A DNA stretch of 36,042 bases from Solirubrobacterales bacterium (GCA_030152805.1 JASLIG010000068.1:1-36042); one strand, 5' to 3'; positions 1 to 8,723 are shown, counted from the first letter of the stretch. Made by a program: numbers and translations. Notes: a model not told the origin generated them from the letters alone.

Positions 1-346
1 CTGACCAGCTCCTCGACGTCGACCGGGGCGGCGAGGATCGCGTCGTAGGTGTTCTGGAAGCGGTGCTTGACGAAGGTGCCGAACATCGCCGGCAGGGCGC
101 TGGAGAAGATCACCGCGGTGGCGACCATGCCGGTGCCGACGAACTCGATGTAGGGGACGCCTTCGACTTCGTCGACCAGCGTCGCGCTGAGGCCCAGCCC
201 GAAGGCGAGCAGGTAGACGATCGGTTCCAGCACGCTGGAGAAGGTCGTGCCCTTCCAGTAGGTGCGGAAGTTGGCGACCTCGCGGCTCATGATCCCGGCG
301 ATCGCCGCCGGTTCGAGCCGCCTTAGCTTGGCGGTGGCTTCGGTGC

Positions 347-350
<4 letters not shown>
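1..350 (-). CDS. ABC-2 type transporter permease, N-terminal part (runs off window)
   Basis: Membrane subunit of an ABC exporter; only the first ~116 residues lie in the window. The GTG start at 350 overlaps the stop of the ATPase gene by 4 bp (GTGA), so the two are translationally coupled. The visible protein has a short cytoplasmic N-terminus, then 'EVANFRTYWKGTTFSSVLEP' and the hydrophobic 'IVYLLAFGLGL', as in the NodJ/DrrB group of ABC-2 permeases, followed by 'FVGTGMVATAVIFSSALPAMF', a second membrane segment. Together with the NodI-like ATPase it should form a homodimer-type exporter in the cytoplasmic membrane. The substrate cannot be read from sequence. The family assignment is solid; the C-terminus is not visible. 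Confidence 0.85.
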
Positions 351-1237
<887 letters not shown>

Positions 1238-1247
1238 TCGTCGATTG

Positions 1248-2678
1248 TCAACGATCGCTGGCGCCGGCGGCCAGCTGGCGTTCGAGCTCGGCGGCGCGCT
1301 CGGGGTCGAAGAGGCTGAGCGCGACGGCGGTGGCGACCGAGCGCAGGGTCGAGATTGCCAGCAGCCGTGGATCGGTGGGCAGGCGACTCGCCGTCTCGGC
1401 GAGGAAGAGCTCGGCGAGCACGGGGAGGTCGCGACCCCCGACGGTGCGCAGGACGTGGAAGATCGAGAGCGTGGCGCTGGCATCGGAGGCGCGCTGGTCC
1501 CAGCTGGCCGGGCTCGGCGTGACGAGGACCAGGTGGGGACGCGAGTCGATCACGCTGCGCGGCAGGTGGTCGGCATCGGTGGGCCGCGCCTCGACGAAGT
1601 GGATGCTCACGCCCGACGGCTCGGCGGTGCCGAGGTAGCGTTCGAAGGCCGGGCGCGGAGCGATCATCGTCACCGCGAAGTACTCGGTTCCGACCTCGGC
1701 CAGGTCCTCCATCAACGCCGGCGCGTTGATGCCGCAGCCGACGATGGTGAGGCGCAGTGGCCCGCCGTCGCGCGCCGACCAGGCACCGTCGACCAGCTCG
1801 GTGAAGGGCTCGATTGCGCCGTGCTCGGCGACCCAACCCGGCAGTTTCGCCAGCGCTGGCGGCCGCGTGATCGCCAGGCGCAGGACCGCCGAGACGGTGC
1901 GATCGCCGACGACCGCGTCCCAGTCCGGTGGGAAGAGTTCCCAGCTGGCATCGACGTTGCGCCCGCGGCGAAAGAGCAGGCGGACCGCGGGTTCGGCGCT
2001 GTGCTCCTTGAGGTAGTCGAGCAGGGCGAGGCCGCTCTGGGTCACCTCGACGTCGGCGGACTCGGCCGGGACGGGGCCGCTGCTGGAGGGCATGAGGAGG
2101 ATGGCTCGGGCGTGCTCCGCTGCCGCCAGCTCGAAGCCCGAGTCGCCGGCGGTGTCGCCGAAGACGAGGTCGATCTTGAGGCCGCCGCCGGCCTCCTCCA
2201 GATCGGCGTGGATCTGGGCGCGGGAGTCGCGGGCGGACTCCGGTGCCAGCACGACCAACCGCTCCAGCTCGGTCTCGAGGCGAGCCGTGGCGGCGGCCGA
2301 GGTGGCCACGCCGATCAGGTCGACGCCACCGACGACCAGCAGGTGGCCCCGCGCGTTGACCGGTCGCTCGGTCTGGCCGAGTCGCTCGAGCGAGCTGCTG
2401 ACGACCTCGGCGACGAAGGTGAAGAGCAGCCCGACGAGGAGCACGAGGCCGGTGACGACCTGGAAGACGCCGATCGCGCGCTCGGCGCCGCTGTTGTCGT
2501 CGTGCAGGCTGGACGGATCGAGGACGTGCAGGACGGCCGACCAAAGCGCCTCGCCGAAGTCCTCGTAAGCGCCGAGGGCGAAATGGGCGAGCGCGGCGCT
2601 GCCGAGGAGCACCACCGCCACTGCCGAGACCAACAGCGCGACGCGTCCCGGCGTGCTTTCCGTCGCGCGTCTCAGCAA
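1248..2678 (-). CDS. CASTOR/POLLUX-like ion channel protein
   Basis: Predicted membrane ion channel with a large cytoplasmic nucleotide-binding/gating part, 476 aa. The N-terminus has a membrane segment (about residues 12-34), a pore-loop-like stretch 'FGEALWSAVLHVLDPSSLHD', and a second membrane segment (about 68-92). Rossmann-like RCK halves follow, marked by 'HLLVVGGVDLIG' and 'RLTIVGCGINAPALMEDLAE'. This layout (two membrane segments with an atypical pore followed by two RCK-like domains) matches bacterial homologues of plant CASTOR/POLLUX/DMI1. Start: no ATG is near; TTG at 2678 gives a complete first helix but has no clear ribosome-binding site and abuts a 44-bp palindrome. Ion selectivity cannot be deduced. 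Upstream partner of the ABC pair with a 10-bp gap, perhaps only by proximity. Confidence 0.72.
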   Translation of the reverse strand: MLRRATESTPGRVALLVSAVAVVLLGSAALAHFALGAYEDFGEALWSAVLHVLDPSSLHDDNSGAERAIGVFQVVTGLVLLVGLLFTFVAEVVSSSLERLGQTERPVNARGHLLVVGGVDLIGVATSAAATARLETELERLVVLAPESARDSRAQIHADLEEAGGGLKIDLVFGDTAGDSGFELAAAEHARAILLMPSSSGPVPAESADVEVTQSGLALLDYLKEHSAEPAVRLLFRRGRNVDASWELFPPDWDAVVGDRTVSAVLRLAITRPPALAKLPGWVAEHGAIEPFTELVDGAWSARDGGPLRLTIVGCGINAPALMEDLAEVGTEYFAVTMIAPRPAFERYLGTAEPSGVSIHFVEARPTDADHLPRSVIDSRPHLVLVTPSPASWDQRASDASATLSIFHVLRTVGGRDLPVLAELFLAETASRLPTDPRLLAISTLRSVATAVALSLFDPERAAELERQLAAGASDR

Positions 2679-2681
2679 GGC

Positions 2682-2725
2682 GTGTCTGAGTTTATGGGTC
2701 CATATGGCCCCCCAAGCTCAGACAC
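2682..2725. repeat. 44-bp near-perfect palindrome between divergent genes
   Basis: Arms GTGTCTGAG (2682-2690) and CTCAGACAC (2717-2725) are exact reverse complements. The symmetry continues to a central CCATATGG (2700-2707), with four non-Watson-Crick positions, one of them a T-G pair. It nearly fills the gap between the channel start (2678) and the acetolactate decarboxylase start (2744). It could be a two-sided operator, a cruciform/REP-type repeat or a transcript-end hairpin. No T-tract follows on either side, which argues against a simple terminator. Confidence 0.75.
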
Positions 2726-2743
2726 CCCCCGGTGGCTGCGAGG

Positions 2744-3538
2744 ATGGCGGGCGTGTTGGACGAGAGGTGGATCAGGTCGCTGCACGTGGAGGCGCTGCGG
2801 GAGGAGGAACTGCACGCGGAGCGGGAGTCGCACGTGCTGTTTCAGGCTTCGACGATCGGGGCGCTGCTGGAGGGGGCCTATGACGGTGACCTCACGTTCG
2901 CCGAGCTGGCCGAGCACGGCGACCTCGGGCTCGGCACGCTGAACGGGCTCGACGGGGAGATGATCGCCCTGGACGGGCGCTTCTACCGCGCCGACGTCGA
3001 CGGGATCGTTGGCGAGGTCGATGGCTCAGCACGGACGCCGTTCGCCGTGGTCACCCGATTCGAGGCCACGATCGACGTCGAGCTCGACGGCCCGCTCGAC
3101 CACGAAGCGCTGCTCGCGAAACTCGATTCGCTGATCCCGCCCGGCGCCGCCTCCTGTGCGATCCGCCTCGACGGGCGCTTCGAGCTGGTGCGGGCCCGCT
3201 CGGTGCCGCGCCAGAGCCCGCCCTACCGGCCGCTGACCGAGGTCGTCGCCGAGCAGCACGTCTTCGAGCTCACCGACGTGGCCGGGACGATGCTCGGCTT
3301 CCGCTTCCCCGCCTACGTCGAGGGCATCGAGGTGAGCGGCTATCACCTGCACTTCGTCAGCGACGATCGCAGTCGCGGTGGGCACGTGCTCGGCTCGCGC
3401 TCGTCCGGGGCGCTGCGCGTCCGACTCGACCCCTCGAGCGATCTGCACGTCGAGCTGCCGCCGGGCATCGAGCTCGCCGACCCCGAGCTGGCGTCGAGTA
3501 CGCACGACGCGGTGGAGCGAGTCGAGCACGGTGGTTAG
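2744..3538 (+). CDS. budA: alpha-acetolactate decarboxylase
   Basis: Converts (S)-2-acetolactate to (R)-acetoin plus CO2, a cytosolic zinc enzyme that diverts pyruvate-derived acetolactate away from branched-chain amino acids. The 264-aa protein shows the family pattern throughout: 'LFQASTIGALLEGAYDGDLT' near residue 32, 'LGTLNGLDGEMIALDGRFYR' near 63-82, and the metal site HLH at 201-203 with a third His at 214. The His spacing (2 then 11) is that of the characterised enzyme family. ATG at 2744 is preferred; an in-frame GTG at 2732 lies 12 bp upstream. No acetolactate synthase or butanediol dehydrogenase is visible nearby, so the gene stands alone here. It is transcribed divergently from the channel gene. 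Confidence 0.92.
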   Translation: MAGVLDERWIRSLHVEALREEELHAERESHVLFQASTIGALLEGAYDGDLTFAELAEHGDLGLGTLNGLDGEMIALDGRFYRADVDGIVGEVDGSARTPFAVVTRFEATIDVELDGPLDHEALLAKLDSLIPPGAASCAIRLDGRFELVRARSVPRQSPPYRPLTEVVAEQHVFELTDVAGTMLGFRFPAYVEGIEVSGYHLHFVSDDRSRGGHVLGSRSSGALRVRLDPSSDLHVELPPGIELADPELASSTHDAVERVEHGG

Positions 3539-3566
3539 GCCGGGCCGCGAGCCGGGATGAGCTCTC

Positions 3567-4541
3567 TCAAACCGCGTCGGCCAAGTGCTCGGCGAGCCAG
3601 AGGTCGCAGAGCCAGTCGCCCTGATCGCCGCCCTTGCGCTCGACCACGATTCCCTCGGGCCCGCCCTCGACGGTGACTTTTTTCCAGCGAACCGAGTTAG
3701 GGGTGCGTTCGAGCGCCGCGACGATCTCGGCCGGAATCCCGTCCCCCGGTCGTACTCGCCCGTCCCGGGATTTCACCTTGAACTCCGGCGCCGCCACGCC
3801 CACCTTGACCTCGCTGCGGGCGCTCACCTCACCGCTGCCGAGCCGCACTGAGACGGCGCGCCCGTGTCGCTGCCCGCTCATCACAAGCGCGCCCTGGATC
3901 TTCGGCCCGACCCTGCCGGTCGTCGCTTCCCGCGTCTCGATGCTCACCGTCGGCCGCTCGGTCACCTCGAAGCCGAGCGGCGCCATCGCCGTGCCGACCT
4001 TCTCGTAGCCGCTGTCCAGATCGCCACCGGGAGCCAGCGCCCGCACGCTCGCGTAGGCCGCCGCCAAGGCGATCAGCGGCCCGCCGATCAGCAGCGGCAC
4101 GAAGCTTTCAAAGAGGTAGATCGAGGGGACGGTGAGAAAGATCAGCAGCGTCACCACCATCGCCAGGTTCTGGCTGCGACGGCCCGACTCCCACATCGAG
4201 CCACGCGCCTTGATCGCCTCGTCGTCGATCGGCTTCACCGCCATCGAGGCCCAGAGCTGCTGTTCGGGCATCCGCGTCGGGTCGTCGAGCGCGACCTTGC
4301 CTTCGGCGACGGCGCGCTGCACCGCCTTGGCGTCGCCGCTCGAGACCCGGTTCAGGTCCGAGCGCTGGAGCGCGAAGAGGGCGATCAGGAAAACGGCAAG
4401 CACGCCGAAGATCAGCGCGTAGGTGGTCTTCGGGTTGCTTTGCCCTTCGCCCGTGGTCGAGATCGCGACCAGGATGCCGGCGACGACGAAGACGCCGATC
4501 AGCCCGAACAGGCCCGAGCGCTTGAACCCTCCGCTGAACAC
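3567..4541 (-). CDS. hypothetical membrane protein, four predicted TM segments
   Basis: Family not recognised. The 324-aa protein has two N-terminal hydrophobic helices (about residues 12-27 and 42-58), a hydrophilic loop of ~65 residues, a second helical pair ('MVVTLLIFLTVPSIYLF', then 'VPLLIGGPLIALAAAYASV') and a ~150-residue soluble C-terminal domain. That domain contains 'TERPTVSIETREATTGRVGP' and a Trp-containing end 'GDWLCDLWLAEHLADAV'. GTG start at 4541. A -10-like GATAGGCT ends exactly 7 nt before this GTG and no Shine-Dalgarno is present, so initiation may be leaderless. It converges with the decarboxylase gene (28-bp gap) and lies 41 bp after the next minus-strand gene. Role unknown. 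Confidence 0.8.
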   Translation of the reverse strand: MFSGGFKRSGLFGLIGVFVVAGILVAISTTGEGQSNPKTTYALIFGVLAVFLIALFALQRSDLNRVSSGDAKAVQRAVAEGKVALDDPTRMPEQQLWASMAVKPIDDEAIKARGSMWESGRRSQNLAMVVTLLIFLTVPSIYLFESFVPLLIGGPLIALAAAYASVRALAPGGDLDSGYEKVGTAMAPLGFEVTERPTVSIETREATTGRVGPKIQGALVMSGQRHGRAVSVRLGSGEVSARSEVKVGVAAPEFKVKSRDGRVRPGDGIPAEIVAALERTPNSVRWKKVTVEGGPEGIVVERKGGDQGDWLCDLWLAEHLADAV

Positions 4542-4548
4542 CGGCGCA

Positions 4549-4556
4549 AGCCTATC
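4549..4556 (-). promoter_or_regulatory. -10-like element GATAGGCT for the 4541 gene
   Basis: On the minus strand, TAGGCT (a TANNNT actinobacterial -10 pattern) is followed by 7 nt and then the GTG start at 4541. No ribosome-binding site is seen. The geometry equals that before dnaX, which suggests leaderless transcription starting at or next to the start codon. No convincing -35 was found. Confidence 0.4.
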
Positions 4557-4582
4557 CGCGGCCCGCCCGGATTCGCCGGTAC

Positions 4583-6022
4583 TCAGCAGCGCCGGTAGAG
4601 GACCCAGGAGTCGTTGGTGGCGACGCGCTCGAAGCCGGCGGGCACCGCGAGCGAGAAGCGGGTCGGGTCGTTGGGGTCGAGGATGAAGTTGTGGATGACG
4701 AAGGGGCTGGCCGGGTCGAGGAAGTAGCCGCGGCGAGGGATGCCTTCCTCGCTGGCGCTGACGATCGCGGTCGGCTTGACGTCGAGGCCGAAAGCGAGGC
4801 GGGGGATGGCGCGGTGGTTGGGGACCGCGATCGGGCCGCAGAGCGGCTCGGCGAAGGCGCCGGAGTCGACGAGATCGCCGAGGTCGCGCTCGATCTCGCC
4901 CTGGTCGGCGAGGTCACCGTGCACGGTCGAGTCGAGGTCCCACTGGTTGGGAAGCCAGATCACGAACATCGCCAGGACGATCCCGGCGAAGGCCTGCCAG
5001 CGCCGCCGCCAGGGATGCCCGCTCTCGAGCAGGCGCCAGCCGAGCACGCCGACGGCGACGAAGATCGCCAGGATCGCGGCGCCGAGCATCGTGTAGCGGG
5101 CGATGATCGCCAGGCCGGCGGCAGCCAGGAAGGCGAAGGCGAGGAGTGAGAGGGCCGCCGCCGCCAGGCCCAGCGCGGCCCCTCGGCGCAGAAAGGCGAA
5201 GGCGAGGGTAACGCCGCCGAGCGCGCCGACCATTCCCGGCCACTGCATGACTTCCCCGAGCGCTCGTGGTCCATAGAGAACGAGGTCGACCGGGCCGGTC
5301 CTCCTCTTCAGCGTCTCGACCGTTTCTTGGGTGCCGGTCAGCGAGTAGAGGAAATCGCCGGTCGTGATCCCGTCGAACAGGATCCAGCAGATCGGCCCCG
5401 CCAGTGCGAGCAGGGAGAGCCAAGCCAGCTCTCGAGAGGAGCGCTCGCGGCGCCAGCGCAACCCTCCCCGATAGTCGAGTGCCAGCCAGAGCCAGTAGGC
5501 GATGGCGAATCCCCAGGCCTCGGGGCGGAGCAAGCCGGCCAGAGCGAGCAAGATCAGGACGGGCCAGCCAACTCGGGGGCGTTTGGTCTCTATAAGGAGA
5601 GCGCCGAGGACCAGGGCTATATATGGGACGTCGACGTAGGCGCGCAGGCCGTTGGAGAGGAAGGGGGCGCGGGTGAGGACGATCGCGGCGGCGAGGGCGC
5701 CGATCGGGCGGTCGAACCAGAGCGAGCCGAGCCGGTAGACGAGGTAGGCGACGAGCGCGAGCGAGACATAGGCGATGACCATCGTCACCGCGATCGCGCC
5801 GTCGCCGAGCGGCGTCGCCACCGCGCCGAGCAGGTCGGCGAGCGGGTGGGGGGTGGGGGGCAGGGCGGCGCCGTAGTCGGGGCTCACCCCGTGCGCCAGT
5901 TCCCGTCCCCAGACCAGTGCGTAGATCGTGTCGTAGTTCGGGAAGCCGAGCGGGAAGACGATCAGCAGCGCGGCGCTGACGCCGGCCACCCAGGCGACCG
6001 GTGAGAGCCACTTGCGGAGCAC
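4583..6022 (-). CDS. polytopic membrane protein, GT-C-like glycosyltransferase
   Basis: Probable integral-membrane glycosyltransferase using a polyprenyl-phosphate sugar, or a relative of that fold. It has about ten hydrophobic segments. After the first helix, an external loop carries 'GFPNYDTIYALVWGRELAHG' with an Asp/Glu pair and a His, as often seen in GT-C (ArnT/PMT/mannosyltransferase) catalytic loops; 'LRPEAWGFAIAYWLWLAL' is also typical of the group. The hydrophilic C-terminus is short ('NDSWVLYRRC'). Start: GTG at 6022 is preferred because it follows a TATACC-like -10 by 8 nt and clears the dnaX promoter; GTG at 6049 is an alternative adding 9 residues. Divergent from dnaX. Substrate unknown; exact family not certain. 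Confidence 0.75.
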   Translation of the reverse strand: MLRKWLSPVAWVAGVSAALLIVFPLGFPNYDTIYALVWGRELAHGVSPDYGAALPPTPHPLADLLGAVATPLGDGAIAVTMVIAYVSLALVAYLVYRLGSLWFDRPIGALAAAIVLTRAPFLSNGLRAYVDVPYIALVLGALLIETKRPRVGWPVLILLALAGLLRPEAWGFAIAYWLWLALDYRGGLRWRRERSSRELAWLSLLALAGPICWILFDGITTGDFLYSLTGTQETVETLKRRTGPVDLVLYGPRALGEVMQWPGMVGALGGVTLAFAFLRRGAALGLAAAALSLLAFAFLAAAGLAIIARYTMLGAAILAIFVAVGVLGWRLLESGHPWRRRWQAFAGIVLAMFVIWLPNQWDLDSTVHGDLADQGEIERDLGDLVDSGAFAEPLCGPIAVPNHRAIPRLAFGLDVKPTAIVSASEEGIPRRGYFLDPASPFVIHNFILDPNDPTRFSLAVPAGFERVATNDSWVLYRRC

Positions 6023-6030
6023 CGGGGCAA

Positions 6031-6050
6031 GGTATAGGCGCAGATACACT
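6031..6050. promoter_or_regulatory. compact divergent promoter between the GT-C gene and dnaX
   Basis: Plus strand: TACACT (6045-6050, within GATACACT) is followed by 7 nt and the GTG of dnaX at 6058. Minus strand: TATACC (6036-6031) is followed by 8 nt and GTG at 6022. Neither start has a Shine-Dalgarno. The two -10 elements lie back to back within 20 bp, so both mRNAs may be leaderless and the promoters must overlap. Inferred from pattern only. Confidence 0.4.
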
Positions 6051-6057
6051 GGCCGCA

Positions 6058-7791
6058 GTGCCGTCCGCGAGCGACTCGATCTCCCTCTACCGCCGCCACC
6101 GGCCCGGCTCCTTCGACGAGGTGGTCGGCCAGCAGCACGTGGTGCGCACGCTGCGCAACGCAGTCGAGCAGGGCAAGGTCCACCACGCCTACCTGTTCGT
6201 CGGCTCGCGCGGCACCGGCAAGACCTCGATGGCGAAGATCCTCGCCCGCTCGCTCAACTGCGAGCAGGGCGGTCCCACGGTGACGCCCTGCGGCAAGTGC
6301 GAATCGTGCCGGACGATCGCAGCCGGCAGCTCGATCGACGTGATCGAGATGGACGCCGCCTCCAACCGCTCCGTCGACGACGTGCGCGAACTTCGCGAAC
6401 GGGTCGCCTACGCCCCCACCGGCGGCCGCTGGAAGGTCTACATCCTCGACGAGGCGCACATGCTGACCAAGGAGGCCTGGAACGCCTTCCTGAAGACGCT
6501 CGAGGAGCCGCCGCCCAACACCGTCTTCGTGCTCGCCACGACCGAGGCGCACAAGGTGATGGCGACGATCGCCGACCGCTGCCAGCGCTTCGACTTCCAA
6601 CGCCCCTCGCTGGAGCAGATCTCCGAGGTGCTGCAGCGGGTCGCCGCGGCCGAGGGCATAGGGGTGGAGGACGCCGCGGTGGCGATGATCGCCCGCTCCG
6701 CCTCGGGCAGCTTCCGCGACGCCCTCGGCACGCTCGACCAGCTCGTCGCCTTCGGTGGCAATGAGGTCAAGCTCGAAGACGTGCTCGAGCTGCTCGGTGC
6801 GGCCGACGCCGAGCTGCTCTTCGACGCGGTCGACGCGGTCATCGCCGAGGACCCGCGGGGGGTCCTGCTCGGGGTCGAGAAGATGGCCCGCTCGGGCCGC
6901 GACCCGGCCCAGTTCGCCCGCGACCTGTTGGCGCACCTGCGGCATCTGCTCGTCACGCAGACGGTGGGCGAGGTGCCCAACACCTTTGTGGTGACGGCAA
7001 CCGACTCGGAGCGGCTGGCGTCACAAGCGAGCTCGATCGGCCCGGCAACCCTCGTTCGAACGATCGACGAGCTGGCGAATGCGCTCACGGCCGTGCGCGA
7101 GGGAGACGACGCGCGCATGGCCGTCGAGATCGCACTGCTGAAGGCGGCGCGGCCGGATCTCGACCCCTCCACGGAGGGACTGCTTCGGCGTATCGAGAGA
7201 CTCGAGCAAGGGACGCAGGCGTCTCGGGCCGCGGGTCCTGTCAGTGCAGGGGACCCACCGCCCCCTGCGGTAGCTAAAGCTTCCTCGGGGGCGGTCCCCC
7301 CTACACCGCCACCCGCGGCAGAAGCCACCCCGGCTCACGAGCTAGAGCCCCAAGCGCCATCGCCGAGAACGGAGGCGGAGCCCCCGCCCGCAGGCCCCCC
7401 CGAGGTCGCGACGGCGCCCGCGGGCCAGCTCGACCTCGATCAGATCGTCAACACCTGGCCCGCCGTCCTAGACAAGCTGCGGGAGACGAGCCCTGCCTTG
7501 GCGGCGACGTTCGATGGGGCTCGGCCCGTGAGCTTGGACGAGGAGGGCCTGAAGGTCGGCTTCCCCGCTGAGTTCACCTTCAATAAGAAGAAGGCCGAGA
7601 CGCCGGAGAAGCGGGATCTGATGGCAGACGCGATCGAGGACGTGCTCGGAGAAAGATTGCGTCCTACATACGTACTGCTCGATGGGGAGGCTGCGCCTAA
7701 CGAGGCGGCAAAGGCTTCTGAGGGCGAGATCGATCACGATGCGATGGTGGAGAAGCTGAAGAGCGAGTTCGACGCGGAGGAGGTCGGTTAG
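6058..7791 (+). CDS. dnaX: DNA polymerase III subunit gamma/tau
   Basis: Clamp-loader ATPase that loads the beta clamp and organises the replicative polymerase. The 577-aa protein has Walker A GSRGTGKT (49-56), the zinc-binding Cys set at 68, 78, 81 and 84, DEAH Walker B (131-134), sensor 1 in 'VLATTEAHKVMATIADRCQR', the arginine finger/sensor 2 region 'SGSFRDALGTLDQ', then domain III. A Pro/Ala-rich linker (about residues 390-460) leads to a ~110-residue tau-like C-terminal domain. GTG at 6058 is chosen because the family N-terminus 'SLYRRHRPGSFDEVVGQ' begins 8 residues in; the frame upstream reads into the divergent gene. The linker contains an inverted repeat (7249-7299). First gene of dnaX-ybaB-recR. 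Confidence 0.95.
   Translation: MPSASDSISLYRRHRPGSFDEVVGQQHVVRTLRNAVEQGKVHHAYLFVGSRGTGKTSMAKILARSLNCEQGGPTVTPCGKCESCRTIAAGSSIDVIEMDAASNRSVDDVRELRERVAYAPTGGRWKVYILDEAHMLTKEAWNAFLKTLEEPPPNTVFVLATTEAHKVMATIADRCQRFDFQRPSLEQISEVLQRVAAAEGIGVEDAAVAMIARSASGSFRDALGTLDQLVAFGGNEVKLEDVLELLGAADAELLFDAVDAVIAEDPRGVLLGVEKMARSGRDPAQFARDLLAHLRHLLVTQTVGEVPNTFVVTATDSERLASQASSIGPATLVRTIDELANALTAVREGDDARMAVEIALLKAARPDLDPSTEGLLRRIERLEQGTQASRAAGPVSAGDPPPPAVAKASSGAVPPTPPPAAEATPAHELEPQAPSPRTEAEPPPAGPPEVATAPAGQLDLDQIVNTWPAVLDKLRETSPALAATFDGARPVSLDEEGLKVGFPAEFTFNKKKAETPEKRDLMADAIEDVLGERLRPTYVLLDGEAAPNEAAKASEGEIDHDAMVEKLKSEFDAEEVG
7249..7299. repeat. inverted repeat (REP-like hairpin) inside the dnaX linker
   Basis: CCGCCCCC (7258-7265) pairs with GGGGGCGG (7287-7294). 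GGGGAC (7249-7254) can extend the pairing imperfectly to GTCCCC (7294-7299, sharing the last G). The 21-nt loop (7266-7286) includes the AT-rich codons GTA GCT AAA GCT, unlike the surrounding codon use. It lies in frame in the disordered Pro/Ala linker, where an inserted repeat would be tolerated. Whether it belongs to a dispersed genomic repeat family cannot be seen from this window. Confidence 0.55.
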
Positions 7792-8124
7792 GTGACCAGA
7801 GGCGGACCCGGCGGTTTCGACGTCAATGCGCTGATGAAGCAGGCGCAGAAGATGCAGGACGAGATGCTGCAGGCGCAGGAGTCGCTCAAGGACGAGGTGG
7901 TCGAGGCGAGCGCCGGCGGCGGCATGGTCAAAGTCAAGATGGGCGGCGACCTGACCCTGCGCGAGTTGGTCATCGATCCCGAGGCGATCGATCCCGAGGA
8001 CGCCGAGATGCTGGCCGAGATGGTCCAGGCGGCGGTCAACGAGGGTCTGCGCGCCGCCCAGGAGCTGGCCAGCTCGAAGATGGGCGGGATAACAGGAGGC
8101 CTGGGCGGCCTCCCCGGGATGTGA
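7792..8124 (+). CDS. ybaB: YbaB/EbfC nucleoid-associated protein
   Basis: Small DNA-binding dimer of the YbaB/EbfC family, usually encoded between dnaX and recR. The 110-aa protein has a helical N-terminus ('MKQAQKMQDEMLQAQESLKD'), the family core 'EASAGGGMVKVKMGGDL' and a second amphipathic helix ('DAEMLAEMVQAAVNEGLRAA'), ending in a Gly/Met-rich tail. The GTG start directly follows the dnaX TAG; the ribosome-binding site is the AGGAGG-like stretch in the last dnaX codons. It overlaps recR by 4 bp. Length and order match the family. Confidence 0.93.
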   Translation: MTRGGPGGFDVNALMKQAQKMQDEMLQAQESLKDEVVEASAGGGMVKVKMGGDLTLRELVIDPEAIDPEDAEMLAEMVQAAVNEGLRAAQELASSKMGGITGGLGGLPGM

Positions 8125-8723
8125 GCGCCGAGGGACCGGCGCCGCTGGCGCGGCTCGTCGCGGAGCTCTCGCGCCTGCCCGGTATCGGCCAGCGCACCGC
8201 CCAGCGGCTCGCCTTCCACATCCTCCGCGCCCCCGACGAAGAGGCGGCGGCGCTCTCCGCCGCGATCGCCGAGGTGAAGGAGAAGGTCGGCCTCTGCGAG
8301 GAGTGCTTCAACCTCGCCGAGGGGCCGCGCTGCCGCATCTGCGCCGACCCCAACCGCGACCGTTCGATCATCTGCGTAGTCGAGGAGCCCGCCGACGTGA
8401 TCCCGATCGAGCGCACGCACGAGTACCGCGGCCTCTACCACGTGCTCGGCGGCGCCCTCTCGCCGATCGACGGCGTCGACGCCGAGGATCTGAAGATCGC
8501 CGAGCTGCTGAGCAGGGTCGAGAACGGCGAGGTGCGCGAGGTCGTCCTCGCCACCAACCCGACCACCACCGGCGAGGCGACCGCCTTGCACATCGCCGAG
8601 CAGCTGCGCGGTCGCGTGGCGGTCACCCGCCTGGCCAGCGGCCTGCCGGTCGGCGCCGACCTCGAGCACGCCGACGAGGTGACCCTCGGCAAGGCCTTCG
8701 CCGGCCGCCGCAGCCTCGACTGA
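8121..8723 (+). CDS. recR: recombination mediator protein RecR
   Basis: Works with RecF and RecO to load RecA at single-strand gaps. The 200-aa protein has the N-terminal helix-hairpin-helix 'LSRLPGIGQRTAQRLAFHIL', a four-Cys zinc finger (C59, C62, C71, C74), a Toprim domain starting at 'IICVVEEPADVIPIERT' with 'YRGLYHVLGGALSPIDGV', and the C-terminal 'TRLASGLPVGADLEHADEVT' typical of RecR. GTG at 8121 overlaps the ybaB stop (GTGA). Length is standard. Third gene of the replication/repair operon. Confidence 0.96.
   Translation: MSAEGPAPLARLVAELSRLPGIGQRTAQRLAFHILRAPDEEAAALSAAIAEVKEKVGLCEECFNLAEGPRCRICADPNRDRSIICVVEEPADVIPIERTHEYRGLYHVLGGALSPIDGVDAEDLKIAELLSRVENGEVREVVLATNPTTTGEATALHIAEQLRGRVAVTRLASGLPVGADLEHADEVTLGKAFAGRRSLD

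Noticed and set aside
1238..1483. N-terminal extension of the ABC ATPase frame by 82 residues
   Set aside because: It is antisense-like Ser/Arg/Pro-rich composition overlapping the end of the ion-channel gene; the ATP-binding domain begins properly at ATG 1237.
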